Positions 6,020-13,990 of a DNA stretch of 17,859 nucleotides are shown here, one piece after another. Position numbers and translations under genes: made by a program. The number at the start of each line of letters is the position of its first letter. The first letter of the stretch is position 1. Source of the DNA: Acidobacteriota bacterium (GTDB lineage Bacteria > Acidobacteriota > Blastocatellia > Pyrinomonadales > Pyrinomonadaceae); the NCBI GenBank assembly GCA_023391155.1, contig JAEWBM010000193.1:1-17859 (forward strand), given 5' to 3'. Under the pieces are notes generated by a model. It was not told the origin of the DNA. It made no database searches and saw only the letters and a program-made list of their open reading frames with translations.

Positions 6020-8452
6020 CTAGTTTGATGATCTACCGGCCGCTGTGGATGTAAGTTCGGCCTCGGTCTCCAAAATATGGGCGGTCGTCGAGACGACCGT
6101 GTCGGGATTCAGCGATATCGAATTAATGCCCTTTTCAACCAGGAAGTCGGCGAACTCGGGATAATCCGATGGCGCCTGGCCGCAGATGCCGATCTTTTTG
6201 CCGACCTTGTTGGCCGCCTCGATAGCCATTGCGACCATCTTCTGAACGGCGCCATTTCGCTCGTCGAAGAGATGCGCCACCATCTCGGAATCGCGATCGA
6301 GCCCCAAGGCGAGCTGGGTGAGATCGTTGGAGCCGATGGAGTAGCCGTCGAAGACCTGCAGAAATTCTTCGGCGTAAACTACGTTTGCCGGGAGCTCGCA
6401 CATGGCATAGATCTCAAGTTCGTTCTCGCCCTGGACCAGGCCGTGCTCGGCCATGATCTTGATGACGCGTTCGCCCTCCTCGACCGTGCGGCAGAAAGGG
6501 ATCATCGCCTTGACGTTCGTCAGGCCCATGTCCTCGCGGACGCGGCGCATGGCGAGGCATTCAAGCCGGAAGCCGTCCTTGTAACGGTCATCGTAATAGC
6601 GTGAGGCACCGCGGAAACCGAGCATCGGGTTTTCCTCGACCGGTTCGAATTCCCTGCCGCCGATGAGCATCGCGTATTCGTTCGATTTGAAATCCGACAT
6701 TCGGACGATCACGGGCTTAGGATAGAACGCCGCGGCTATCCGGCCGATGCCCTCGGCAAGCGAGCGGACGAAGAACTCTTTGGGATCCTCCTCGCGGATG
6801 CGGTTCGAGATCATCTCGACGTCGTTGCGGTCGCGGAGGTTCGGGTATTTAACAAGCGCCATCGGATGAATGCCGATGTGATTGTTGATGATGAATTCGA
6901 GCCGTGCGAGGCCGACGCCGTCGTTCGGCAGCCGCGAGACCGCGAATGCATGGTCGGGGTCGCCGACATTCATCATTATGTGCGTCCGCGGGCGGACGTC
7001 AGAGGTGATCTTGTGCTTGGTGACCTTGAAATCGACCTTCCCGTAATAGACGTTGCCGACATCGCCCTCGGCACAGGAGACGGTGATATCCGACCCGCTC
7101 TTGATCTTTTCGGTGGCATCGCCGGAACCGACGATGCAGGGGATGCCGAGTTCGCGGCTGATGATGGCACTGTGACAGGTGCGGCCGCCGCGTTCGGTGA
7201 CGATGCCTGAGGCGCGTTTCATGATCGGTTCCCAGGCGGGGTCGGTCATGGTCGTAACGAGGATCTCGCCCTCTTTGAAGCTGTTGAGACGCGAGGAATC
7301 CAAAAGCACGTTGGCGCGGCCGTGGCCTATCTTGTCTCCGACGGCAACGCCGGAGGTGAGCGGTGCACCGTGAATGCCGGTCAGCTCATAATTTTCGATG
7401 AAGTTCTCGGCCTTTTGGGTATGGACCGTCTCGGGACGCGCCTGGAGGATAAAAAGCTCACCGGTAACGCCGTCCTTTGCCCACTCGATATCCATCGGCT
7501 GGTGCTTGCCGGCGAGTTTCGAGTAATGGTCCTCGATGGCGCAGGCCCACTTGGCAAGCTGCAGCACCTCAAAGCCGGCGAGGCAATAGCGGTTCCGCTG
7601 TGATTCGACAACATCGCGGACCTGCGTTCCGGTGCCGCCGTCGGCGAAGACCATCTTTACCTCTTTCACGCCGAGCTTGCGGGTGACGATGGGGCGGAAA
7701 CCGAGCTTGAGTGTCGGTTTGAAGACGATCCACTCATCGGGGGTCGTCATTCCCTGCACGACCGCCTCGCCCAAGCCCCAAGCACCGTTTATGACGACCG
7801 CCTCGCGGAAACCGCTTTCGGTGTCGAGCGTGAACATGACACCGGAGCAGGCGGCATCTGACCGCACCATCGGCTGTACGCCGATCGAGAGCGCGACATC
7901 GAAATGGTCAAAGCCTTTCGCGGTACGGTACGAGATGGCCCGGTCGGTCCAGAGCGACGCATAGCACTCGTGGCAAGCGTCGATCAGGCTCTGTTCGCCG
8001 CGGACGTTCAGGATCGTGTCCTGCTGGCCGGCGAACGATGCGTCGGGCAGGTCCTCGGCAGTAGCGGATGAGCGTACCGCAACCTCGAAGGTCTTTTTGC
8101 CGATGCGTTTGCTCAGGCGATCGTAGGCGGCGTGGATCTCCTTTTCGACCTCCTCGGGGAAGGGCGTTTCGAGCATCAGGCGGCGAGCCTCTTTGCCGAC
8201 GCGGGCGAGTTCGTCGACATCGTCGACATCGAGCCCCTTGAGCAGCTTCTGCAGCTTTTTGCGGAGGCCGTCCGTCGTCAGCAGGACCTCATACGCATGG
8301 CTGGTGGTCGAAAATCCGTCAACAGCCTTGACGCCCTGGCCGGTCAGCTCACGGAACAGCTCGCCGAGGCTCGCGCATTTGCCGCCGACGAGGGCGACAT
8401 CGCCCGCGCCGACCTCACTGAAATCGAGTACGTATGGTTTGTCCTGTGTCAT
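6020..8452 (-). CDS. ppsA: Phosphoenolpyruvate synthase
   Basis: 810 aa, the usual length for PEP synthase (pyruvate + ATP + water to PEP + AMP + phosphate), the entry step of gluconeogenesis from pyruvate. The N-terminal ATP-grasp pyruvate/ATP-binding domain includes VGGKCASLGEL (22-32), RSSATAEDLPDASFAGQQ (127-144) and the QARPET end of the domain (337-342). The swivelling phosphohistidine domain has the catalytic His427 in TERGGRTCHSAI. The C-terminal TIM barrel has LGFRGASR, GSNDLTQL and the active-site Cys757 in GICGQAPSD. PPDK-type length and insertions are absent. The ATG at 8452 has GAGG 9 nt upstream and is preferred. An in-frame TTG ten codons earlier (8482) has GGGAGG only 2 nt away, which is too close. 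It lies 37 nt after glpX and 2 nt before the DUF2085 gene. Confidence 0.95.
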   Translation of the reverse strand: MTQDKPYVLDFSEVGAGDVALVGGKCASLGELFRELTGQGVKAVDGFSTTSHAYEVLLTTDGLRKKLQKLLKGLDVDDVDELARVGKEARRLMLETPFPEEVEKEIHAAYDRLSKRIGKKTFEVAVRSSATAEDLPDASFAGQQDTILNVRGEQSLIDACHECYASLWTDRAISYRTAKGFDHFDVALSIGVQPMVRSDAACSGVMFTLDTESGFREAVVINGAWGLGEAVVQGMTTPDEWIVFKPTLKLGFRPIVTRKLGVKEVKMVFADGGTGTQVRDVVESQRNRYCLAGFEVLQLAKWACAIEDHYSKLAGKHQPMDIEWAKDGVTGELFILQARPETVHTQKAENFIENYELTGIHGAPLTSGVAVGDKIGHGRANVLLDSSRLNSFKEGEILVTTMTDPAWEPIMKRASGIVTERGGRTCHSAIISRELGIPCIVGSGDATEKIKSGSDITVSCAEGDVGNVYYGKVDFKVTKHKITSDVRPRTHIMMNVGDPDHAFAVSRLPNDGVGLARLEFIINNHIGIHPMALVKYPNLRDRNDVEMISNRIREEDPKEFFVRSLAEGIGRIAAAFYPKPVIVRMSDFKSNEYAMLIGGREFEPVEENPMLGFRGASRYYDDRYKDGFRLECLAMRRVREDMGLTNVKAMIPFCRTVEEGERVIKIMAEHGLVQGENELEIYAMCELPANVVYAEEFLQVFDGYSIGSNDLTQLALGLDRDSEMVAHLFDERNGAVQKMVAMAIEAANKVGKKIGICGQAPSDYPEFADFLVEKGINSISLNPDTVVSTTAHILETEAELTSTAAGRSSN

Positions 8453-8489
8453 GCGTTCACGCCTCGCGGGTACCCCGCACAATGCCTCC

Positions 8490-9533
8490 CTAGAATCTGA
8501 TGACAGCGTCGGGGCCGCCCTCGATGTGGACGGTGTCGACGAAGCGAATGCTCTTCGAATCCGTGGTCATCACGACCGAGTGAGTGCGTTTGCCCTCGCC
8601 GAAGAAGCGAACCCCGCGAAGCAGCGATCCATCGGTGACGCCGGTCGCGGCAAAGATGACCTTCTTGCCCGGTGCAAGGTCGTTCGTGTCGTAGATCTTG
8701 TCGGGGTCGGTGATGCCCATGCCCTTGATACGTTCGATCACCTGCTCTGCGGGCGGCACCTTTGTGCGGTCGACGCCGAGGCGTTCGGGGTCAAAGACGA
8801 GCTTGGCCTGGATCTCGCCGTTGAGGCATTTCATCGCCGCGGCGGTGATGACGCCCTCGGGGGCACCGCCGATGCCCATCAGCGCATGGATATTGGTCCC
8901 GGCAACGGCGGCGGATATTCCGGCGGAAAGGTCGCCGTCGGAGATCAGACGGATGCGTGCACCGGCGGCACGGACGTCGGCCACGAGCTGTTTGTGACGC
9001 GGGCGGTCGAGGCAGATGACCGTAAGATCGTCGATATCCCGGCCGAGCCGGCGGGCAATGTTACGGAGATTGTCCTCAACAGGCGCATCGATATCGACGG
9101 CGCCCTTACAAGAGGGGCCGACGACGATCTTGTCCATATAGATGTCAGGTGCATTGAGCAGACCGCCCCGTTCGGCGGCAGCGAGCACGGCAATGGCGTT
9201 GTTGGCACCGAGAGCGCACAGATTGGTGCCCTCGAGCGGGTCGACAGCGATGTCGACCTCCGGAAATTCGGCACGGGCCTCGGCCGAGAAGATGCCGCCG
9301 CCGACCTCTTCGCCGATGAAGAGCATCGGTGCCTCATCGCGTTCACCCTCGCCGATCACGATGCGGCCGTGCATCGGGACAGTGTCCATTACCTCACGCA
9401 TGGCCTGCACGGCGACGGCATCGGAATGCTTGCGATCGCCCTGGCCCATGGTCTTTGCCGACTCGATGGCGGCCGCCTCAGTGACACGCAAAAAATCGAG
9501 CGCGAGCTCACGCTCAACCTTGGTTTGTTTCAT
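8490..9533 (-). CDS. glpX: Class II fructose-1,6-bisphosphatase
   Basis: 347 aa. It hydrolyses fructose-1,6-bisphosphate to fructose-6-phosphate in gluconeogenesis; class II enzymes of the GlpX family are metal-dependent and lithium-sensitive-phosphatase-fold. The metal-site residues align with the E. coli GlpX set: Asp38 (RKHSD), Glu62 (IGEGERDE), Asp98 and Glu101 (VDPLEGTN) and Glu226 (GGAPEG). The catalytic core is complete. The SD GGAGAG lies about 4 nt before the ATG at 9533. It is the first gene of the glpX-ppsA-DUF2085 unit, pairing two gluconeogenic steps. Transcription likely starts from the extended -10 promoter upstream, whose -35 overlaps that of the divergent ferredoxin gene. Confidence 0.95.
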   Translation of the reverse strand: MKQTKVERELALDFLRVTEAAAIESAKTMGQGDRKHSDAVAVQAMREVMDTVPMHGRIVIGEGERDEAPMLFIGEEVGGGIFSAEARAEFPEVDIAVDPLEGTNLCALGANNAIAVLAAAERGGLLNAPDIYMDKIVVGPSCKGAVDIDAPVEDNLRNIARRLGRDIDDLTVICLDRPRHKQLVADVRAAGARIRLISDGDLSAGISAAVAGTNIHALMGIGGAPEGVITAAAMKCLNGEIQAKLVFDPERLGVDRTKVPPAEQVIERIKGMGITDPDKIYDTNDLAPGKKVIFAATGVTDGSLLRGVRFFGEGKRTHSVVMTTDSKSIRFVDTVHIEGGPDAVIRF

Positions 9534-9578
9534 TTATCTCTCCGTAAATTACTAACGTTATGTGATCGGAACGCGGCT

Positions 9579-9609
9579 ATTTTACCATTTATTTACGCGG
9601 ATTTGACAA
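9579..9609 (-). promoter_or_regulatory. glpX operon promoter with extended -10
   Basis: On the minus strand the extended -10 TGGTAAAAT (9587-9579; hexamer TAAAAT 9584-9579, 5 of 6) is preceded by TTGTCA (9609-9604) at a 19-bp spacing. The long spacing is tolerated when the TGn extension is present. The -35 overlaps the TTGACA of the divergent ferredoxin promoter. The predicted leader is about 38 nt. Confidence 0.5.
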
Positions 9610-9631
9610 GTTTGTGTTTGGATATTAGGTT
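9603..9631 (+). promoter_or_regulatory. Ferredoxin gene promoter
   Basis: A perfect -35, TTGACA (9603-9608), is followed 17 bp later by TAGGTT (9626-9631), a weak -10 (3 of 6). An alternative -10 is TATTAG at 9623. It is read away from glpX and shares bases 9604-9608 with the glpX -35. The predicted leader to the ATG at 9677 is about 40 nt. Confidence 0.4.
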
Positions 9632-9676
9632 TTAGCTTTGGCTAACGCCACCCTTTACAGGAGACATTTTCAGAGA

Positions 9677-9973
9677 ATGACGTATATTGTTGCCGAACCA
9701 TGTGTTGAGTGTAAGTACACGGATTGCGCCGCGGTCTGCCCGGTAGAGGCCTTTCACGAGCTGCCGGACAAGCTGTTGATCAACCCCGATACCTGCATCG
9801 ATTGTGACGCATGCCTGCCGGAGTGTCCGGTCGAGGCGATCTTCTCAGATATGTCGATACCCGAGGAATATCTGCCGTGGCTGGAGGTCAACAAAGAGGC
9901 TGAGAATTACCCGATCATCAGTACTAAGCAGCCGGCACTTTACGGGCCGGGCTGTAAAGGACAACCTGAGTAG
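9677..9973 (+). CDS. fdxA: 7Fe ferredoxin ([3Fe-4S][4Fe-4S])
   Basis: 98 aa from the ATG at 9677. The frame is open from a TTG at 9638, but the family N-terminus (MTYIVAEPCVECKYTDC) begins at this ATG. The SD AGGAG (9659-9663) is 13 nt away, somewhat far. By alignment with the Azotobacter 7Fe ferredoxin, Cys9, Cys17 and Cys50 bind the [3Fe-4S] cluster and Cys21, Cys40, Cys43 and Cys46 bind the [4Fe-4S] cluster; Cys12 is the usual extra cysteine. All ligands are present. The protein is a soluble low-potential electron carrier. The acidic C-terminal extension (SIPEEYLPWLEVNKEAENY) is typical of the subfamily. It is monocistronic, with its own promoter and terminator. Its electron partner is not shown by the context. 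Confidence 0.92.
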   Translation: MTYIVAEPCVECKYTDCAAVCPVEAFHELPDKLLINPDTCIDCDACLPECPVEAIFSDMSIPEEYLPWLEVNKEAENYPIISTKQPALYGPGCKGQPE

Positions 9974-9995
9974 AATTTAAGTAAGTGTGTTTCAA

Positions 9996-10028
9996 GGGGC
10001 GGCCATGAGGTGCCGCCCTTTTTTATTT
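9996..10028 (+). terminator. Ferredoxin terminator, overlapping the TonB receptor stop
   Basis: GGGCGGC (9997-10003) pairs with GCCGCCC (10012-10018) across an 8-nt loop and is followed by a T-run (10019-10024) then ATTT. The T-tract covers the stop codon (10025-10023) of the convergent TonB-dependent receptor gene, so the two 3' ends overlap at this hairpin. Confidence 0.85.
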
Positions 10029-12281
10029 CCATCGAATGCCGAGGCGAATTGTAAACGGCGTGCTGACGGTGCGGACGGGCGTTCTGCCGATGGAGTATCT
10101 CGAGTTGAAGAGATTCTCGACGGCAGCGAAAACGCTTAGGGAGCTGCCGAAGCGCCGCGATGCGAAGGCATCCGCGTGAAAATAGGGTTCGAGACGAAAC
10201 TGATTGAGATCGTCGTCGAACTGTTCGCCGGCCGCCCGGGCTTGTATGGCGAACAGCCATTTGCCCGTAGGTACCCGTAATTGGGTTGTGAATTGATGAC
10301 GGGGCGATTGGGGCTGAAAGCGGCCGATGAGGGACGGATTGGATTCGAAGGCGGTAACGCGCGAATCGGTAAAAATGTAACCCGCGGAGAGGGATGCACG
10401 TCCGAGACGCCATTCGGCCTCTGCCTCAAAGCCCCGCACGCGGCTCTTGCCCGCATTTTGCCGCTGGCGGGTGATCAGTTCGGGAGTGACGGAGACCGTG
10501 ACATTTGAAACGGTGCGGTCGATAAAGATCGTGAAGGCATTCGCCCGCAGGTAGAGCGGGCCGCGGCTGATGCCGACGCCGGCTTCGAAGGTGGATGCCC
10601 TCTCGGCGCGAAGAGCGGGATTTGCATTGGTGATCACATTGCCGACGCGGAAGCCGCGGTAGAGCTCATTGAGGGTGGGCGCCCTGAAGCTGCGTGATGC
10701 AGAAGCGTGGAGCGAGATGCCGGCGGGTGCGCGGACCAGGACGGCAAGCCGCGGCGAGAGGGCAGATTCGCTGCGGCTTTCGAATGTGGTCGATTCAGCG
10801 CTGCCCGTGCCGAGCGGGGTCAATTGCCTATAACCGCCATCGTTTCGCCAGCCGTCGAATCGTGCTCCGGCCGAGATCACAAGGCGGTCGTTGGGAACGA
10901 AGATGCCGTGGGCAAAGCCGGCCCCGGAGCGTTCGCGGCCGCCGGTGCCGAGAAGCGAGGTCGGCTGTCCGCCGAAATAGCCGACCTCATCCGATGCACC
11001 GCGTATGGAACGGCCCTCTGCCCCGAATACGATCGTTTGTCCGTCGCGAAAAGCCGTTAGCTGGAAGGAGCCGCCGAGATCGCGCGCGGGCGAGCGTTGA
11101 GTGCGGGTAAGAGTCTCAACGGATCGGCCTGCACCGATGGCGGTGAATGACTGAAGGTATGCCTGATTCCCGCCAAACAGCCGCCATTCGGCCCGCAGGC
11201 TGCCGCCTGACGGATCGTGTGTTCCGCCGAGTGCGATTCGCCCGGACCGGGTCGAATTGGTTTGAAGCAGCGTGCCGTTCCGGCGATCTTCGTCGAAGAA
11301 TGATGGTCTGATGAATAGGTCAGAGGTGCCGAATCTTCGGGACGCGAGGACGTTCACCACGGTCGAACGTACGCCGGCGGCGGAATCGACGGGGCCGCGC
11401 GAGGCTGCCTCGACGGGTATGTAGCCGCGGGTGTAGTAACTCCCGGCCGCGACCGAGGCTTCCCATTTGTCACCGCCGTAGCCCGTGAATACGGAGGCTG
11501 ACGCGGTCCGCTGTGAACCGGCGTAAGCCTCGGCCGAAATAAAGGCTCGTTGCGGAGCTCGGCGTGAAATGATATTGACCGCGCCGCTTAGGGCACCGCT
11601 GCCGTAAAGGCTCGAGCCGCCTCCGCGAAAGATCTCGACGCTCTGCATTTCGATGGGCAGGACGCGGGCCCATTGGACCCAGCCGCCGAAGGGGTCGCCC
11701 AGCGGCACGCCGTCCTGCATCACTAGCGTTCGCCCGGCGCCGCTCCCGCCCGCATTTCGGATCGAGACTCCCTGAGTCGTCGGGTTTGAATGCCGGCTGC
11801 TGCTCCGCCGGAACGTGGAAAAACCCGGGACCTGGCGAAGAATGTCATCCGCCGCGGCGGCACCGCTAGCCTCGATCGAAACCCTTGGAACCACCGCCAC
11901 GCTTGCGGGCGTGTCGCCCAGCAGCGTCTCGGCACGGTTGGCCGTAACAATTACCTGATCGGCGATGCCCGCGGGAAGGAGTGTCACGGTCTCGCCGGCG
12001 GCTGTAAAGGCAGCCGGGCTGAGGACCACCGTGATCGTCGCGAAGCCCTCCGCCCGGATCACAACTCGGTCGCCGACGGCCGCTCCGGGACACCTGAATT
12101 CGCCATTGGAACCGAGGCATTCGGGCGTGCTGCCGTCAGATCGCGTGACCGCTGCGCTCGCAACCACTGCCCCTTGTTGATCGAAAACACGGATGACGGC
12201 CTCGGATCTCTGTGCCGCAGTCGTGACGACAAAGAAAACGACCGCAGCGAAAACGCAAAGTGATCTCGGCAAGAGAGGCAT
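10023..12281 (-). CDS. TonB-dependent outer-membrane receptor
   Basis: 752 aa. A signal peptide (about 1-23) is followed by a small carboxypeptidase-regulatory-like (Ig-like) domain (about 28-100) with a Cys55/Cys64 pair. Then come a TonB-box-like stretch DQVIVTANRAET (108-119), the plug domain (about 122-240, with LRQVPGFSTF, GVSIRNAG, LVMQDGVPLGDPFGG and GSGALSGAVNIISR) and a beta-barrel to the end. The barrel closes with the family-typical ENLFNSRYSIG (residues 717-727) and a final strand ending in ...LGIRWK. It should take up a ligand from outside using TonB-ExbBD energy. The order is like BtuB/FepA-type receptors, but the ligand (siderophore, cobalamin, oligosaccharide or other) cannot be told. 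There is no strong SD and no cobalamin riboswitch upstream. It is divergent from ric. Confidence 0.93.
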   Translation of the reverse strand: MPLLPRSLCVFAAVVFFVVTTAAQRSEAVIRVFDQQGAVVASAAVTRSDGSTPECLGSNGEFRCPGAAVGDRVVIRAEGFATITVVLSPAAFTAAGETVTLLPAGIADQVIVTANRAETLLGDTPASVAVVPRVSIEASGAAAADDILRQVPGFSTFRRSSSRHSNPTTQGVSIRNAGGSGAGRTLVMQDGVPLGDPFGGWVQWARVLPIEMQSVEIFRGGGSSLYGSGALSGAVNIISRRAPQRAFISAEAYAGSQRTASASVFTGYGGDKWEASVAAGSYYTRGYIPVEAASRGPVDSAAGVRSTVVNVLASRRFGTSDLFIRPSFFDEDRRNGTLLQTNSTRSGRIALGGTHDPSGGSLRAEWRLFGGNQAYLQSFTAIGAGRSVETLTRTQRSPARDLGGSFQLTAFRDGQTIVFGAEGRSIRGASDEVGYFGGQPTSLLGTGGRERSGAGFAHGIFVPNDRLVISAGARFDGWRNDGGYRQLTPLGTGSAESTTFESRSESALSPRLAVLVRAPAGISLHASASRSFRAPTLNELYRGFRVGNVITNANPALRAERASTFEAGVGISRGPLYLRANAFTIFIDRTVSNVTVSVTPELITRQRQNAGKSRVRGFEAEAEWRLGRASLSAGYIFTDSRVTAFESNPSLIGRFQPQSPRHQFTTQLRVPTGKWLFAIQARAAGEQFDDDLNQFRLEPYFHADAFASRRFGSSLSVFAAVENLFNSRYSIGRTPVRTVSTPFTIRLGIRWK

Positions 12282-12307
12282 TCCAATGATTATCGAATAT
12301 ATGGCGA

Positions 12308-12326
12308 CGGCGGGGAAATTTCGCCG
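12308..12326. promoter_or_regulatory. Inverted repeat near the TonB receptor start
   Basis: CGGCG (12308-12312) and CGCCG (12322-12326) flank GGGAAATTT, itself carrying the palindromic core AAATTT. The site is 27-45 bp upstream of the TonB receptor ATG and could be an operator for it. No known regulator consensus was recognised. Confidence 0.2.
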
Positions 12327-12346
12327 GGCGATAAAAACTTTTCGAT

Positions 12347-12362
12347 TATGACCACGGTCATA
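12347..12362. promoter_or_regulatory. Crp/Fnr-family type operator upstream of ric
   Basis: TATGACCACGGTCATA is a 7-2-7 inverted repeat with the core TGA-N6-TCA, the spacing used by Crp/Fnr-family dimers (including the NO-responsive DNR/NnrR and HcpR groups). Its centre, 12354.5, is 41.5 bp before a predicted start at about 12396. A weak -10 (CAGAAT, 12384-12389, 4 of 6) sits there and there is no good -35. This is the class II activator layout. The actual regulator is not encoded in the window. Confidence 0.5.
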
Positions 12363-12419
12363 CGCTCAGGAAGCGGCGGAGGTCAGAATAGAGACTGTAA
12401 ATAGCCTTTGGAGGAACTT

Positions 12420-13151
12420 ATGAATACTGAACTGACCACCACGACCGTCCGAGATATCGCTCTGAAAATGCCGCAAACCACCCGCGTTTTCGAGGAATAC
12501 AAGATCGATTACTGCTGCGGCGGAAGACGGCCGCTGAGCGAGGCTTGCGAGATCGCCGGGGCAAACACCGACGAGGTACTGGCAAAGCTGAGCGCGATGC
12601 TCGACGCGGGCGAGGGCGTGGACACGGCCGAGGACGTGGGCTTGGGCGAACTGATCGCACACATCGTGGATACCCATCACGTATTTACTCGTGAGGAGCT
12701 TCGCAACCTCGAGCCGCTGATGCAAAAGGTCGTGCGGGTACACGGCGACACTCATGCCGGCCTGACCGAGCTTGGCGAGGCATTCGTTGAGCTGAAGAAC
12801 GAGCTACTGCCGCATATGGAAAAGGAAGAGATGATGCTGTTCCCGTATGTGGAGAGGCTCGAACGGAATCAGCGATCGGGGAATCCGGGCGTGATCTTTG
12901 CACCCTTCGGCACGGTGAAAAATCCGGTGCGCGTGATGATGAACGAGCACGACGTCGCGGGCGACATTCTGAAGCGGATGCGTACATTGGCGAACGATTA
13001 CACGCCGCCCGAGGACGCATGCCCGAGCTACACGGCTCTATTGCATCGGCTTCAGGAGCTCGAACGCGACCTGCACCGCCACATCCACCTCGAGAACAAC
13101 GTGCTCTTCCCGCGTGCGGTTGAACTTGAGGATGCAATGGTTGCGGTGTAA
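12420..13151 (+). CDS. ric: Iron-sulfur cluster repair di-iron protein (RIC; ScdA/YtfE/DnrN family)
   Basis: 243 aa, full length. The RIC family repairs Fe-S clusters damaged by nitric oxide or peroxide using a hemerythrin-like di-iron centre. The N-terminal ScdA_N domain (about 5-60) has the conserved DYCCGG (30-35). The hemerythrin-like C-terminal domain keeps probable di-iron ligands: His87, His108 or His112, His132 and Glu136 (HMEKEE), His177 (NEHDVAG), His221 and Glu225 (HIHLENN). The ATG at 12420 has GGAGG (12410-12414) 5 nt upstream and is preferred to the TTG at 12408. It is the first gene of a plus-strand cluster, 11 nt before the ywiC-like gene. The Crp/Fnr-type palindrome upstream suggests nitrosative or anaerobic induction. 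Confidence 0.95.
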   Translation: MNTELTTTTVRDIALKMPQTTRVFEEYKIDYCCGGRRPLSEACEIAGANTDEVLAKLSAMLDAGEGVDTAEDVGLGELIAHIVDTHHVFTREELRNLEPLMQKVVRVHGDTHAGLTELGEAFVELKNELLPHMEKEEMMLFPYVERLERNQRSGNPGVIFAPFGTVKNPVRVMMNEHDVAGDILKRMRTLANDYTPPEDACPSYTALLHRLQELERDLHRHIHLENNVLFPRAVELEDAMVAV

Positions 13152-13162
13152 ACAATAGACGA

Positions 13163-13990
13163 ATGGCAACGAATATAGCGATCGTCACCCAGCCCATGAG
13201 GCCGGCGGTAAGCCTGAAACGGATCTTGCTGCCGGCCGAACATGGCGCCTGGGGGATGATCGCCGAGCCGATAGTTGCGGGCCTGGCGATCGCGTTTTCG
13301 CCCGCCGGGCCATGGATAGCCCTCTTTGCCGCGGCGGCTTTCATGGCCCGGCAGCCGCTCAAGGTGCTATTCAGCGGAGTTGCCGCTCGGGCAAAGTGGG
13401 CAGAGCATCACAACAAAGCATTGCAATACGCGGCCGTATTCGTGATGATCGCCGCGGGCGCATTTGTCGGTATCGCATTGACGGCCGATAGCTTTGCACT
13501 CGCGCCTTTTGCACTTGCCGCGCCGCTTGCGGCGTATCAATTCTATTTCGACATCACGCGGCGAGGACGGCGTTTGCTGCCCGAGGTCGCGGGGGCCGCA
13601 GCGATCTCGGCCGTGATCGCATCGATGGCTTTGGCGGCGGGCCTTGGTACCGGCATCGCGGCGGCGCTGTGGGCGACATATGTCTTTAGGGCCGTGCCGT
13701 CAATAATGTACGTCCGAACGCGGCTCCGGCTTGAAAAGGGGCGGCCCGCATCTGTTGTAGAGCCGATCGCGGCCAGCTTTACCGCTCTTGGCGCCGTGGG
13801 TCTGTTGACCGCCGCGGGTGCCGCGTCATATCTGACTCTGGGCGTGTTTGTCCTGCTGATGCTGCGTGCGGCGATCGGGCTGTCGCCGATGCGCAAGAAA
13901 GTTCGTGCCACGCGGATAGGGATCATGGAGGTCGTTTACGGTATATTGGTGACCGCGGCGATCATCACCGGATACTATTTGCAGGTATGA
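13163..13990 (+). CDS. YwiC-like integral membrane protein
   Basis: 275 aa, very hydrophobic, about eight membrane segments. The N-terminal motif LLPAEHGAWGMIAEP (23-37) is the signature of the YwiC-like family, and ARQPLKVL and RRGRRLLPEVAG are typical internal loops. In Bacillus subtilis ywiC sits in the nitrate-respiration region near narK and fnr, and family members often occur with nitrogen-oxide genes; the molecular function is unknown. Here it directly follows ric (11 nt) and overlaps the radical SAM gene by 4 nt (ATGA), so the three are cotranscribed and translation is likely coupled. No good SD precedes the ATG at 13163; an ATG at 13196 would trim 11 residues but also lacks one. Confidence 0.85.
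   Translation: MATNIAIVTQPMRPAVSLKRILLPAEHGAWGMIAEPIVAGLAIAFSPAGPWIALFAAAAFMARQPLKVLFSGVAARAKWAEHHNKALQYAAVFVMIAAGAFVGIALTADSFALAPFALAAPLAAYQFYFDITRRGRRLLPEVAGAAAISAVIASMALAAGLGTGIAAALWATYVFRAVPSIMYVRTRLRLEKGRPASVVEPIAASFTALGAVGLLTAAGAASYLTLGVFVLLMLRAAIGLSPMRKKVRATRIGIMEVVYGILVTAAIITGYYLQV

Noticed and set aside
8193..9635. 480-aa open frame on the plus strand, antisense to glpX and the start of ppsA
   Set aside because: It lies wholly opposite two clear enzyme genes, has no SD and shows the repetitive Asp/Gly/Val-rich composition of a reverse-strand frame in GC-rich coding DNA.
11790..12263. 157-aa plus-strand frame opposite the TonB receptor N-terminus
   Set aside because: No SD, composition is a mirror of the receptor's signal and plug region; the receptor has full family evidence.
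12282..12419. Cobalamin or other riboswitch upstream of the TonB receptor
   Set aside because: No B12-box-like conserved core or long structured leader is seen in the ~140-nt spacer; the spacer is explained by promoters and the palindrome.
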